Assembly (NCBI GenBank): GCA_041689615.1
Contig: JBDNFW010000052.1
Span: 1-64,000, forward strand
Direction: 5' to 3'
Length of the DNA stretch: 64,000 bases
DNA from: UBA7359 sp041689615
GTDB taxonomy: Bacteria > Pseudomonadota > Gammaproteobacteria > Eutrophobiales > Eutrophobiaceae
Shown here: piece after piece, positions 23,165-33,136 of the stretch
Numbering within the stretch: position 1 is the stretch's first letter
How the letters are laid out: each line of letters begins with the position of its first letter
The notes under the pieces: model-generated
Told to the model about the DNA's origin: nothing
The model's database searches: none
The model's input: only the letters and a program-made list of their open reading frames with translations
Position numbers and translations under genes: made by a program

Positions 23165-25633
23165 TTATACGATTTTTGGTTTTAATATTAGCACTATGGC
23201 AGGTAATAATAGTAAATCTCCTGCCAGGGCTACCAGCATAGCAAATCCGGTTAGTAATCCAAAGTAGATAGTCGGGATAAAGTTTGAAAATGCAAGCAAG
23301 GCAAAGCCAAAAATAATGGCAATTGAAGTGTAGTACATAGCTTTGCCAATTCCACCATGACAACGATTAATCGTCTCAGTGTAATTAAAATCAATAGGTA
23401 GTTCTTGTTGTAAGCGATGAATGTAATGAATTGTATCGTCAACAGATATACCAATAGTGATAGCTGCTATTGTAATCGTCATCATATCCAAAGGTATTTT
23501 TATCCATCCCATAATGCCGAGGATTAACGCCGCTGAAAATAAATTAGGCACAATAGCAATTAACGCTAATGAAATATTTCGAAATAGAATGATAAACATT
23601 AAAAAGATAGCCGCGAATACAGCACCGATGGTTAATATTTGTGAGCGAAATAAGCTTTGCAACATATTATTGTAGAGCACCATCATCCCTGTCAGATGAA
23701 CTTGACTATCTTCGAACTGCATATCATTGATCAGGAAATTATGAATGCTGGTTAATAACTCCTTTCGGTTTAATTGTGGATCTGACTCAATAACGCGTAT
23801 ACCAAAACGAATTTGATTGGAATCAGTTGATAAGTAAGGATCAATAAGACTCTTTTTTATTTCTTCCGGAATGCGTTTACGTACTACAGCTAATTCAAAT
23901 TCATCAAATGAAGCACCGTTTAATTTTTCAATAATATCTATTGAAGTAACAATCGAAATAACTTTTCCAATAACCGGGTAAGATTCCAAATGCTCATGAA
24001 TGCGTCTCGCTTTACTTAACATGCCTGGATTTAACCAATAGACAGGTTTCGTATAGTCTTCTTTAGTTTCAAAAAACAGTTCGTCTAGTTCATTTTTTTC
24101 GGAAGCTAATTCATCAACCACTTCCATAAATTCTTTATCGGGGTCAATAATAATGTCGAGTGGCATCGTACCACCCAGTTCGTGATCAATGATTTTCATG
24201 CCCTGATAAATTTCAGTGTCAGATTTAAAATTATTGATAAAACGATTTTCAACTTCGAGATTTGTAATTCCTGCGCCGACAGAGATAAGTAAAAACAAAG
24301 CAATAAAAATGATTGCAACAGGGTGCTTATGTACCAATTTTGCCAAACCTAATGTTATTGCTTTGGTTATGTCACGATGTGTTGGTGGTTCGATATCGTT
24401 CAGTAGTGATAAAAGTGCAGGCATTACAGTAAAGCTGGTAACAAAGGCAATGCCTAAACCTATAACCATAATCCAGCCAAAATCAATCACAGGTCTTATT
24501 TCGCTAACTACCAGTGAAGCAAATGCTACGGCTGTGGTAAGTACCGTGTAAAAACAGGGTTTGGCCATTGAAGACATAGTTAACTTAACTAACTCATTAT
24601 GTTTGTATGAGGGGTATTCCTGTTGTAAGTCTCGATAACGAACAATGAGGTGAATTGTTAAAGATAAGGTAATAATTAATAATATGGATAGAAAATTGGA
24701 AGAGATGACCGTAATTGCCCAGCCAAAGTAAGCCATAAAACCTATAGTCAATAAACCTGTAATTCCACAAACTAACATAGGCAATATTACCCAGCGTATT
24801 TTATGGAAGAAAAAAGTGAGGATTAGAATGAGGAAAAGTAGTACGCCGCTACCAAATACAATTAAATCATGACGTATGAATTGAATCATATCAACTGTGA
24901 TCATGGGGATCCCGCCTAAATACAGTTTTCCATGACTACGTTGCTTATCAATAATTTCTCGTATGTTTTTTATATCTATTTCACGTTGTACTGCCAGTAA
25001 TTTATTTTTTACTTTTATTTCATTTTTGATCTGTTCAAGATCAATTAATTCGTCTTTTGATAAATCATTGCGCTGTGATTGTAATTGTTGGCGACGACTT
25101 AATAGTGAATCATATTCTTTGTCACGTTTAAAAAAAGCTTGTATAGCGGTGATATTTAGATCCTTGTTGACAATTAACTCGTTATAAAGCGGATTTAATT
25201 CAAACTCTTTGTAGGCAATTTGTTTATCTATGTTGCCAGATTCTATCGAAGGTAATGTACTGGTAAATTCAGATAGTTCCATGCCTGATTCATATATGAT
25301 TGGAACATCAAGTATGGATATTACAGATTTTATATTTTTAACCTTTAGAAGGTCGTCGCGTAACGAACGGATCGTCTTAATAGACTCATCGGATAGTAAT
25401 TCAGAATTCGGCTGATAGGTGATAATAATAAAATCATCAGATGCGTACTTTTGACTTATTTCACGGTAATAATTGAGGCTTGCGTCATTTTCAAGAACCA
25501 GTGATTCAGCGGAAGCATCAAGTTCAAAATTTGGAGCATAGTATGTAGCGACAATAATCAAACACAATAAGGCTAAGAGAACCTTAATAGGATTTTTTAA
25601 AACAAGGTAATAATAAATAGATGAGAATTTCAC
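23165..25633 (-). CDS. MMPL/RND-superfamily lipid exporter
   Basis: The 822-aa protein has the RND layout of one span, a large periplasmic domain, five spans, then a repeat of this: spans near 16-34, 250-430, 445-465 and 660-815. It resembles the single-subunit MMPL/HpnN type, with a coiled-coil insertion near 175-225, rather than AcrB-like drug pumps. Such exporters move hydrophobic lipids (hopanoids, sterols, phospholipids) across the periplasm by proton motive force. The MlaC-like gene lies 47 bp upstream on the same strand, which supports lipid traffic to the outer membrane. Confidence 0.85.
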   Translation of the reverse strand: MKFSSIYYYLVLKNPIKVLLALLCLIIVATYYAPNFELDASAESLVLENDASLNYYREISQKYASDDFIIITYQPNSELLSDESIKTIRSLRDDLLKVKNIKSVISILDVPIIYESGMELSEFTSTLPSIESGNIDKQIAYKEFELNPLYNELIVNKDLNITAIQAFFKRDKEYDSLLSRRQQLQSQRNDLSKDELIDLEQIKNEIKVKNKLLAVQREIDIKNIREIIDKQRSHGKLYLGGIPMITVDMIQFIRHDLIVFGSGVLLFLILILTFFFHKIRWVILPMLVCGITGLLTIGFMAYFGWAITVISSNFLSILLIITLSLTIHLIVRYRDLQQEYPSYKHNELVKLTMSSMAKPCFYTVLTTAVAFASLVVSEIRPVIDFGWIMVIGLGIAFVTSFTVMPALLSLLNDIEPPTHRDITKAITLGLAKLVHKHPVAIIFIALFLLISVGAGITNLEVENRFINNFKSDTEIYQGMKIIDHELGGTMPLDIIIDPDKEFMEVVDELASEKNELDELFFETKEDYTKPVYWLNPGMLSKARRIHEHLESYPVIGKVISIVTSIDIIEKLNGASFDEFELAVVRKRIPEEIKKSLIDPYLSTDSNQIRFGIRVIESDPQLNRKELLTSIHNFLINDMQFEDSQVHLTGMMVLYNNMLQSLFRSQILTIGAVFAAIFLMFIILFRNISLALIAIVPNLFSAALILGIMGWIKIPLDMMTITIAAITIGISVDDTIHYIHRLQQELPIDFNYTETINRCHGGIGKAMYYTSIAIIFGFALLAFSNFIPTIYFGLLTGFAMLVALAGDLLLLPAIVLILKPKIV

Positions 25634-25680
25634 AGGTGAAGAATTTTATATTTTTATGCTACCTGAAAGATTTACTTATG

Positions 25681-26286
25681 CTATGGATTGCACTCCTGAA
25701 AATATTTAATAAATTCAGAAAACCCCTGTTGTTTAATTTCTTTATTAAACATCTTACGATAGTTTCGCAGTAAACTGATATCATCGACAACAAGATCAAC
25801 CACTTTCCATGTATCATTCTCTGGTCGCATTGGATATTCCAGAGTTAAAGGTTTTACATCTGGACGGGTCAAGGTCTGTTTAATTGAAATATAATCTTTT
25901 TCGCCAATCGGTTTTGCCGATTGATAATGAATATTCTGATTACGATAACTTAACAGAATATAAGCATATCGTTTAACTAAAATATTTTTAAAAGTATTGC
26001 TAAAACAAGCCTGTTCACTATTAGATAAATCTTTCCATGATTCACCTAATGCCAGAGCGGCCATTGTATTAAAGTCCATGTGTGGCACGATTAATTCACT
26101 AACAATTACCTGTATATATTCAGGTTCGTTTTTTATCCGATCTTTGTCAGCTTCAAGCCGGTTTAATACTTCTTGTGTAGTTTCATAGACGATTTCATCT
26201 GCCGTTAGTGCAACAGCTGAATTAAAATAGAAAGTAAGTAATAAAGCAGTAATAGCGCTTAAGCGATTAATATGTATTTTATTCAT
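25681..26286 (-). CDS. MlaC/Ttg2D-like periplasmic phospholipid-binding protein
   Basis: The 201-aa product has a signal peptide (to about residue 26, AVA-LTAD) and the MlaC fold signatures: VIVSELIVPHMDFNTMAALALG, W..LS..EQ..F...FK..LVKRYAYIL, then a TWKVVDLVVDDISLLRNYRK core. MlaC ferries lipids between inner- and outer-membrane Mla complexes. Here it is paired with an MMPL exporter rather than mlaFEDB, as seen in several gammaproteobacteria. A perfect FNR box lies 60 bp upstream of its start. Confidence 0.9.
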   Translation of the reverse strand: MNKIHINRLSAITALLLTFYFNSAVALTADEIVYETTQEVLNRLEADKDRIKNEPEYIQVIVSELIVPHMDFNTMAALALGESWKDLSNSEQACFSNTFKNILVKRYAYILLSYRNQNIHYQSAKPIGEKDYISIKQTLTRPDVKPLTLEYPMRPENDTWKVVDLVVDDISLLRNYRKMFNKEIKQQGFSEFIKYFQECNP

Positions 26287-26345
26287 GGTTATTCAATAAT
26301 CTATATAGACCTATATTTAATATGGCTTATGGTGATTATATCATA

Positions 26346-26359
26346 TTGATCCAGATCAA
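26346..26359 (-). promoter_or_regulatory. FNR box upstream of the MlaC-MMPL operon
   Basis: TTGATCCAGATCAA is a perfect match to TTGAT-N4-ATCAA. For a class II activated minus-strand promoter (box at -41.5) transcription would start near 26311, and TATTAA on the minus strand at 26322-26317 sits close to the expected -10. The FNR protein itself is encoded at 54262. Confidence 0.7.
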
Positions 26360-26409
26360 AAACCATTTCAATTTTTAATCTTGCTTGAACTTAAGCGAGA
26401 GAGGGTTAT

Positions 26410-26751
26410 TTAATAGCCTAGATGCTGATCAATAAGAATAGCCAGTTTTTCATGTAGATGTCCTTCAACGTCATCAAGACTTTGCTTGAATATTTCCAAA
26501 TACTTTTCCGCCTTATCGTGAGTTAACTTTTTATCATTAACTTCATAATCTATTTCTGGCAATTCTTTGTCGTGTCTGGGTTCAATTTTCCAATGCATAA
26601 AGTCTGAATCAATAGACTCGAATTCTTTTTGAGCTAATAGACAGAAATTATCAATAAGCTCCTGACCCGTTGGTCCAAGGCAACCGGCTTCAATTCTAAA
26701 AATAACGGTTAATTTCTTATCCCGTGGCAAAGTAAGATTTTCTGCATGCAT
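26410..26751 (-). CDS. Conserved-looking hypothetical protein, 113 aa
   Basis: A soluble, acidic protein with no signal peptide or membrane span. It has IFRIEAGCLGPTGQELIDNFC and DSDFMHWKIEPRHDKELPEI, then a helical C-terminus. The clear start and good codon use suggest a real gene. I do not recognise the family. It is monocistronic between the FNR-controlled operon and the c-di-GMP gene on the same strand. Confidence 0.65.
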   Translation of the reverse strand: MHAENLTLPRDKKLTVIFRIEAGCLGPTGQELIDNFCLLAQKEFESIDSDFMHWKIEPRHDKELPEIDYEVNDKKLTHDKAEKYLEIFKQSLDDVEGHLHEKLAILIDQHLGY

Positions 26752-26948
26752 AATTTTCTGCGACTCTATTCCTTTATGTACAGATTAAGCTGTGTGATCT
26801 CTCCTTAATATCGGCCGGAAAAAATAATTTTTAAATCAATTTTTGCCCGTTATTTTGAGAAATTTTAGATATATTTAAGTTATTGATTAATCATTGTTTT
26901 CTATGAAAACAGAAAATGTAGTTTCTTGCTTAGGGCTATCAAATAAAT

Positions 26949-29531
26949 TTAACTGTTGAGTAACTCATCTAATGGTACTGGTTTGGCAATACCGTAGCCT
27001 TGAGCATAGTCAACCCCAATTTCTTTTAGCATGCCTTTGATAACGTCGTTTTCTACAAATTCAGCAATTGTTTTCATATTCATCACCTGACCAATTTCGT
27101 TGATGGATTTCACCATAGCGTGGTCAATCGGATCGTCAACGATATCTTTAACAAACATGCCATCAATTTTTAAATAATCGACTGGTAAATTTTTTAAATA
27201 TGCAAAAGAAGATAAACCGCTGCCAAAGTCATCCAATGCAAATCGACAACCCAGATTTTTAAGTATGGAAATAAATTTTGTTGCATTGCTTAGATTTAAA
27301 ATAGCTGCTGTCTCAGTAATTTCAAAGCATATTTTACTTCCGTCTATCTCTAATGAATCCAGTTGCGTAATAATGAAATCAAGAATATTTGGATCGGTTA
27401 AGGAAGGGCCAGAAAGATTGATAGAGCAGAAGTTAATTTTCTTTAAAAAACCTTGATTTACTTTTAATGATTTGAAGGTTTTCTCAATTACCCATTGGTC
27501 TATTCTTGATATTAAGTTGTAGCGTTCAGCAGCAGGCAGAAAAGAATTTGGAGGGATCATCTCCCCTTGCTCATCGATCATTCTTATTAATAATTCATAA
27601 TGTATATCTGCTTCACCATTAAGAGGCGCGATGGTTTGTGCATATAGGCAAAACCGATCTTCTTCAAGTGCTTGATAGAGTCGTTCTACCCATTGCATTT
27701 CACCATGACGTTTTACAGTTTCTGAATCTTCAGCATGATAAACATGAATACGGTTACGACCTTTGTCTTTGGCTATGTAGCATGCTGCATCGGCTTCTTT
27801 TAATAATTCAGTAAGGGAAGGAATGATTTCTGTAATGGGCACTAATCCTATGCTAACGCCAACCCTGAAAGTATGTTCTTCCCAGATAAAATTATAATCC
27901 TGTATTGCCTTTTGTAATGAAGCTGCAACTCGATGTGCATCATCAAGTGAGCAATATTCCATCAAAACCCCAAATTCATCTCCGCCTACTCGTGCAAGCG
28001 TGTCACGATGTCTAATAACTCGTTGCAAGATCGAGCTAATCTGACGCAACATTTCATCACCTGCAGTATGACCACAGGTATCATTGACGACTTTAAATTG
28101 ATCCAAATCCATAAAACAAAGTGCATGCTGACCTTCACCACCTTTTTGAAGTGTCGAAAGTAATCTTTCTGTGCGCCGCTCAAATTCTCTTCGGTTTACA
28201 AGGCCAGTTAGAGCATCATGACTCGCTTGATAAGTCAGTAGCTCGGTTGCCTGTTTACTTTCAGATATGTTTTGTATTTGAACTATATAATAAAGAGGAG
28301 AATTATCATTACTTCGAACTAGTGACACACTTAATAAACCCCAGACATCATGGCCTTGTTTATGTAGGTATCGTTTCTCGAAACTATAACTTTCGATTTC
28401 TCCAGAAATTAATTTTTTATGATGTTCGACGCTTTTTTCTATGTCATCCGGATGAGTAATATCTTTAAAAAAACCACCTATGAGTTCATGTTGTGTATAA
28501 CCAAGCATGTTATACAAAGCTTGATTCGCTTCTACTATTTTTTCATCGAGAGACACTAACGCCATACCAATTGAGGCATTAGTGAATGAGGCTCTGAAAC
28601 GTTCGTTACTTTCCCGTAACGTTTTTTCTATTTGTTTGTGCTCAGTAAAAAGTGAGCTGAGTAACATCATTGGAATAGAAATAGAGATTAAAAAAAGTTG
28701 CAGTGATAAAACGTTTTCCTCATTCGAACCAATGATAAAAGGTCCGCGACCATTGACAGCGTTCCATATGGTTAAAAGAGTAATGATAAGTACTGATGTA
28801 CTTATGCCTCTTGGACCAAAACGAAATGCAACCCATAAGAAAATCGGAATAAGAGTGAAAATTAGTGCTGGATAACTACCTGTTGTGTCAGTTCCCAATG
28901 CAAGTAAACCGACAACTATAAGACATAATATTAAAATTGAAGCTTCGCAAAGCCGAGCGAAAGAGTTTTCTTTTATCCAGCCAAAACTTGAAGAAATAAA
29001 AAGGATAATAACGGGGGTAAGAGCAAGGTGTCCGAGTGCATCAGCAAGAAACCAAATTCTCCAGACTAGCCAGTAATTTACTCCAGCTTCAAAAAAAGAA
29101 ACTATAGAGGCGATAAATGCTGAAGAAATCGGGGCAATTAAGACTGCCCAAACAATAAATAAGCCCATCTCTCGAAGCCGGTCAAGTCGGATTTGATCGC
29201 CAAGTATGGGTTTTAATACAAAAGCAGCAATAAGTATTTCAACACAGTTTGCAACATAGAAAGTAGTAGAACGAAGTAAGGTGTAATCTGCCTGCAAATT
29301 TGGAATGGTAATAGCTGGTGCGAGGGTAATAATAAAAATCCACCAGTAGCGTTTATCAGTTAAAAGTAAAGCTGAAAGAATGACCGTATTAGGTGCCCAA
29401 AAACTTGCGATATATTCAGGTGGTGTACTAAGAGCAATGCCGAGTCGAGCCAGTAAATAATAGGCGACACCGACAAGAGTGGCGATAAGTAGTATTCGAA
29501 ATTTCGACTGCGGCAAAATTACTATCTCCAT
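26949..29531 (-). CDS. MASE1-PAS-GGDEF-EAL cyclic-di-GMP protein
   Basis: 860 aa. Residues 1-300 form a MASE1 membrane sensor of eight or so spans (GVAYYLLARLGIALSTPP, FWAPNTVILSALLL). A PAS domain follows (about 305-425), then GGDEF (about 430-590) with intact GGDEF and the inhibitory-site RHRD five residues before it, then EAL (about 610-855) with the motif changed to ELL (YELLIRM) but catalytic DDFGSGLSSFAYLKNLPVDYLKIDG retained. It could make or degrade c-di-GMP; which activity dominates cannot be read. Monocistronic. Confidence 0.93.
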   Translation of the reverse strand: MEIVILPQSKFRILLIATLVGVAYYLLARLGIALSTPPEYIASFWAPNTVILSALLLTDKRYWWIFIITLAPAITIPNLQADYTLLRSTTFYVANCVEILIAAFVLKPILGDQIRLDRLREMGLFIVWAVLIAPISSAFIASIVSFFEAGVNYWLVWRIWFLADALGHLALTPVIILFISSSFGWIKENSFARLCEASILILCLIVVGLLALGTDTTGSYPALIFTLIPIFLWVAFRFGPRGISTSVLIITLLTIWNAVNGRGPFIIGSNEENVLSLQLFLISISIPMMLLSSLFTEHKQIEKTLRESNERFRASFTNASIGMALVSLDEKIVEANQALYNMLGYTQHELIGGFFKDITHPDDIEKSVEHHKKLISGEIESYSFEKRYLHKQGHDVWGLLSVSLVRSNDNSPLYYIVQIQNISESKQATELLTYQASHDALTGLVNRREFERRTERLLSTLQKGGEGQHALCFMDLDQFKVVNDTCGHTAGDEMLRQISSILQRVIRHRDTLARVGGDEFGVLMEYCSLDDAHRVAASLQKAIQDYNFIWEEHTFRVGVSIGLVPITEIIPSLTELLKEADAACYIAKDKGRNRIHVYHAEDSETVKRHGEMQWVERLYQALEEDRFCLYAQTIAPLNGEADIHYELLIRMIDEQGEMIPPNSFLPAAERYNLISRIDQWVIEKTFKSLKVNQGFLKKINFCSINLSGPSLTDPNILDFIITQLDSLEIDGSKICFEITETAAILNLSNATKFISILKNLGCRFALDDFGSGLSSFAYLKNLPVDYLKIDGMFVKDIVDDPIDHAMVKSINEIGQVMNMKTIAEFVENDVIKGMLKEIGVDYAQGYGIAKPVPLDELLNS

Positions 29532-29936
29532 AACATGAACCTTGTTAATGAAAATATCAGCTAGATATTATTATTATTATTATTTTTCGAAACTTAGTTT
29601 TATATGATGATTGATATTATAGAAGTTGTCCAATTGGTTGATAAATATTGTTTTTATAAACACGGGTAGTAAAAAAAATTTGTCTCTAAAACCCAGAATG
29701 TTTTTCTCATCGTGTTGTGTCGCTTTATTTTTACAGCATAGGTAATGATCATTTTATGTTGTATTTTAAACTCACATATTTCTAATTCATATAATGAAGA
29801 AATATATAATTTGCAGGTATTAGTTCATTAATCAACAAAGTAGATCATCGTTTCATTCACTTGTGTGTATATAAAAACTAATTAATTAAATCGTGACAGG
29901 AAAGGTTTTATTGTTAAACTATGCTTCTCTCTCAAC
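29532..29936. other. 405-bp intergenic region before tRNA-Arg(UCG)
   Basis: AT-rich, with a run of TTA/ATT trinucleotides at about 29568-29583. No gene or clear hairpin terminator was found. It should hold the promoters of the divergent MASE1 gene and of the tRNA. Confidence 0.4.
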
Positions 29937-30013
29937 GCGCTCGTAGCTCAACTGGATAGAGTATCGGGCTTCGAACCCGAGGGTTGGGGGTTCGAGTCCC
30001 TCCGAGCGCGCCA
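29937..30013 (+). tRNA. tRNA-Arg(UCG)
   Basis: 77 nt: acceptor GCGCTCG pairs with CGAGCGC, D-arm GCTCAACTGGATAGAGT, anticodon loop CTTCGAA within CGGG/CCCG gives UCG, T-arm GGGTTCGAGTCCC, encoded CCA. It stands at the left edge of the metal-efflux block; I found no second copy of its 3' end in the window. Confidence 0.96.
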
Positions 30014-30082
30014 TATCAAATATAAGTTAATAGCTTTTAATAATATATACAGAAGCTGCAATTTTGATGCTAATATCGGAAA

Positions 30083-30484
30083 ATGAGTTATATGCATAAT
30101 AAGAATCAGGGACAAAAATCAATAGCCAAGTTATTGATCGTAACAATATTCGTCCTATTGTTGCTACCTATGCAGATTCACTTACATCATGATATGCAGT
30201 CAGGAAGTCATGATGCTCATTTTATCGATTATCATATGATGATGTACGAAATTGAAGATACTGAATATTTATCCCATAGTGATGCACATGTTCTAGAGAA
30301 CACTACCGATTTTATTGTAAAGCAGACGGCAGACAATCAATTTAAAGTTGCCGTTTTTATGATCTTGTTTATGTTAGTGTCGTTGCAGACATTTTCATAT
30401 TATCAACGTCGTTTTCATTTAAACCATTTCCGTTATCAAAAATATTACCGTTTAAGTCCCCCGTTGAGAGCCCCACCGCTTTAA
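30083..30484 (+). CDS. Small His-rich membrane/periplasmic protein ahead of the czc genes
   Basis: 133 aa with a hydrophobic span (residues 15-30), then a His/Met/Asp-rich stretch (QIHLHHDMQSGSHDAHFIDY, HMMMYEIED) that could bind metal, a second span (about 90-107) and a tail ending SPPLRAPPL. Short proteins of this build, with the RAPP tail, often precede HME-RND metal-efflux operons; a comparable tail is present in the gene before the cus set (36747). Role in sensing or buffering metal is inferred. An alternative ATG lies three codons in. Confidence 0.65.
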   Translation: MSYMHNKNQGQKSIAKLLIVTIFVLLLLPMQIHLHHDMQSGSHDAHFIDYHMMMYEIEDTEYLSHSDAHVLENTTDFIVKQTADNQFKVAVFMILFMLVSLQTFSYYQRRFHLNHFRYQKYYRLSPPLRAPPL

Positions 30485-30611
30485 CTCAATAAGTTCCTTT
30501 TTTAATCTATTACATTAAAACATGTTGATGTCATGTGTGTGCGTTATGCAGCATAGATGCTGGCATTAATAAGCTTGAATCAAATTAAGTTTGGTTCAGG
30601 AGAAAAATAAA

Positions 30612-31871
30612 ATGAAAACGTTAGTAACTATAAGCTTGGTTTTATTATCAAGTATTAATATTACGGTATCCGCTGAAGTAAATAACCGTACGATTACGTT
30701 AGAACAAGCGATAGTACAAGTGCTTGAACATCATCCGCAGTTAAAGATCGATGCTTATGAAGCAAGAGCCATCGCTGCCAGAATAAAAATGGCAGCACTT
30801 AAGCCTGCTGATGCCGTTAAAATTGAAATGGAAGATTTTGCGGGAACTGGTGAGGCTCAATTTTTTAGCGGGATACAAACAACACTGAGTTTGGCGCGTA
30901 TATTAGAGTTGGGAAATAAATCAACTTATCGCAGTAATGTTGTGAAGCAAGAATCGTATGTTCTACGTGATATGCAAGATGCTGAACGTCTGGATTTGTT
31001 AGCCGAGACTGTGCGCCGTTTTATTCAAGTTGTCGTGAATCAGGAAAAAGTCACGCTAGCAAAAGACGCGCTTAGTGTTACCAATAACATTAAAGCAATT
31101 GTTGAAAAGAAAATCAGCGCAACCATTTCTCCTGTAGCTGAACGTCATCGGATAGATATTGATATAGCACAACTGGAACTGACATCGGAGCATGCTGAGC
31201 ATGAGTTGGCTAGTTCAAGAGTAATGTTATCCTCAATGTGGAATAAGACTGAACCTGATTTTGAAATTGCGAGAGCCGAACTTTTTAAAATTGATGAAGT
31301 TTTAAGCATAGAAGCTTATGTGCAATTACTTGATCGCAATCCTGATTTGATACGGTTTACAACGCAACAACGATTGTCAGATGCAAGATCACAGTTGGCG
31401 CGTATAAAACAAAAACCCGATATAGAAATCTCCGGTGGTGTTCGTTATCTTGGTTCGTCCGATGATGTAGGTTTTATATTATCGGCTAACATTCCATTTG
31501 GATCAGTACAACGTGCTGCACCTGCAATAGAAGAAGCTGAATTTCTGGGGATGATAGATCCTTTAGCATTCGAGCAAAAGAAAACAGAACTCTATGTCAC
31601 TTTGTATGACATCTATCAGGAGTTGTTACATAGCAAAATTGCGGTAGAGCTATTACAAGGACGCATTATTCCATCAGCAGAAAAAGCGCTTCAAGCTTAT
31701 GAAGAACTCTATAGTACGGGTCGATACTCGTTACTTGAATTGGTCGAAGCGCAACGAATTTTATTAAATTCCCGTTCTCAATTACTGAAGTCCGTCGCAG
31801 ATTTCCATCGGTATCGCATTGAGATTGATCGTCTTACCGGCGCACTAATCACAACAGGAGTAACACAATGA
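30612..31871 (+). CDS. czcC: Outer-membrane factor of a CzcCBA-type efflux system
   Basis: 419 aa from the ATG at 30612, nine bases after AGGAG (a TTG 21 bp upstream is less likely). A signal peptide (to about VSA) precedes a TolC-family protein with two OEP repeats: long helices rich in Ala, Gln, Arg and short beta segments (DIEISGGVRYLGSSDDVGF and GFILSANIPFG). It would form the outer-membrane channel for the pump at 33137. Overlaps the adaptor gene (ATG at 31868) by four bases. Confidence 0.88.
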   Translation: MKTLVTISLVLLSSINITVSAEVNNRTITLEQAIVQVLEHHPQLKIDAYEARAIAARIKMAALKPADAVKIEMEDFAGTGEAQFFSGIQTTLSLARILELGNKSTYRSNVVKQESYVLRDMQDAERLDLLAETVRRFIQVVVNQEKVTLAKDALSVTNNIKAIVEKKISATISPVAERHRIDIDIAQLELTSEHAEHELASSRVMLSSMWNKTEPDFEIARAELFKIDEVLSIEAYVQLLDRNPDLIRFTTQQRLSDARSQLARIKQKPDIEISGGVRYLGSSDDVGFILSANIPFGSVQRAAPAIEEAEFLGMIDPLAFEQKKTELYVTLYDIYQELLHSKIAVELLQGRIIPSAEKALQAYEELYSTGRYSLLELVEAQRILLNSRSQLLKSVADFHRYRIEIDRLTGALITTGVTQ

Positions 31872-33124
31872 TGCGCAATATTTTATCTGTTCTTATTGTT
31901 CTTGCGATGATGGCATTTGCAGGGAAATGGTTGTTATCAAGTATGCCGAATCATGAATCTCAGGATCATGCCGAGCATGATGAAACAATGGATGAAGAAT
32001 TTGCTAGAGGCCCGCATCGAGGACGATTATTGATTGACGGTGACTTTGCAATTGAAATAACTATTTTTGAAACGGGTGTGCCGCCGGAATTTCATGTTTA
32101 TGCCTATGAACAGAACCAAGCTGTTGATCCTGAAAACGTAACATTATCAATTCAACTTTCTCGTTTAGGGGGTGATGTGGATCATTTCTCCTTTACACCA
32201 CAAGCAGATTACCTTCTTGGAGATGGCATTGTCACTGAACCGCATTCTTTTGACTTTACTGTCAAGGCTGAACATAAAGGTAAAAACTATCAGTGGTCTT
32301 ATGAAAATTATGAAGGTCGAACTCAGATTTCAGATACTGTAGCCGAAGTATCTGAAATTAAAACAGAGAATGCAGAGCCTACTATCATAACCGAATATAT
32401 TTCCATGAATGGCAGGGTACAGATTAATCCCAATAAGCAATCGTCCGTACGAGCAAGATATCCCGGTATTGTTAAAGCAACACGAAAAAAACTGGGAGAT
32501 AAGGTTAAGAAAGGAGAATCGTTATTAACTATTCAGAATAATGTCAGCCTGCAAAATTATGATATTCATGCGCCGATTAGTGGAATCATCACAAAACGTA
32601 ATATCCAAACTGGTGAGAGTACGGATGCTGATGTGCTTTATGAAATTACCGATCTTAGTGATGTATGGATAGCGCTTGATGTTTTCAGTAAAGATGCCTT
32701 ATTAATCAAAACCGATCAACAGGTTGATCTGGTTACATTGGGTGGTCAACAATTTCAAGGAACAATAAAAACTCTTTGGCCTATGGTTTCTGCAGAAAGC
32801 CAAAGTATTAAAGCCATCGTTCCGATAGAAAATAAAGAGGGTGTGTTTAAACCCGGACAGATCATAAAGGCAAGAGTAAACATTGCTGAGCATGAAGTGT
32901 CACTGGCGGTACGACAATCTGCTATTCAACAATTCAGGGATTTTAAAGTGGTCTTTGCCCGTTTTGGTGATACGTATGAAGTCCGCATGTTGGAGCTGGG
33001 AAGAACAGATCAGGAATGGGTTGAGGTATTAGGTGGACTCAAACCGGGTACTGAATACGTCACAGAAAATAGTTACCTGATAAAGGCCGACATCGAAAAG
33101 TCCGGCGCCAGTCACGATCACTAG
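31868..33124 (+). CDS. czcB: Periplasmic adaptor (membrane fusion protein) of the CzcCBA-type system
   Basis: 418 aa. An N-terminal anchor (7-24) is followed by a His/Asp/Glu-rich stretch (NHESQDHAEHDETMDEEF) and the extra beta domain of CzcB proteins (GPHRGRLLIDGDFAIEITIFETGVPPEFHVYAY). The HlyD/MFP core then has VRARYPGIVKATRKKLGDKVKKGESLLTIQ-type lipoyl halves split by a very short hairpin, and a beta-barrel. The His-rich part suggests zinc, cobalt or cadmium handling. Sits between czcC and czcA, 12 bp from the pump. Confidence 0.88.
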   Translation: MMRNILSVLIVLAMMAFAGKWLLSSMPNHESQDHAEHDETMDEEFARGPHRGRLLIDGDFAIEITIFETGVPPEFHVYAYEQNQAVDPENVTLSIQLSRLGGDVDHFSFTPQADYLLGDGIVTEPHSFDFTVKAEHKGKNYQWSYENYEGRTQISDTVAEVSEIKTENAEPTIITEYISMNGRVQINPNKQSSVRARYPGIVKATRKKLGDKVKKGESLLTIQNNVSLQNYDIHAPISGIITKRNIQTGESTDADVLYEITDLSDVWIALDVFSKDALLIKTDQQVDLVTLGGQQFQGTIKTLWPMVSAESQSIKAIVPIENKEGVFKPGQIIKARVNIAEHEVSLAVRQSAIQQFRDFKVVFARFGDTYEVRMLELGRTDQEWVEVLGGLKPGTEYVTENSYLIKADIEKSGASHDH

Positions 33125-33136
33125 GAAACAATCATC

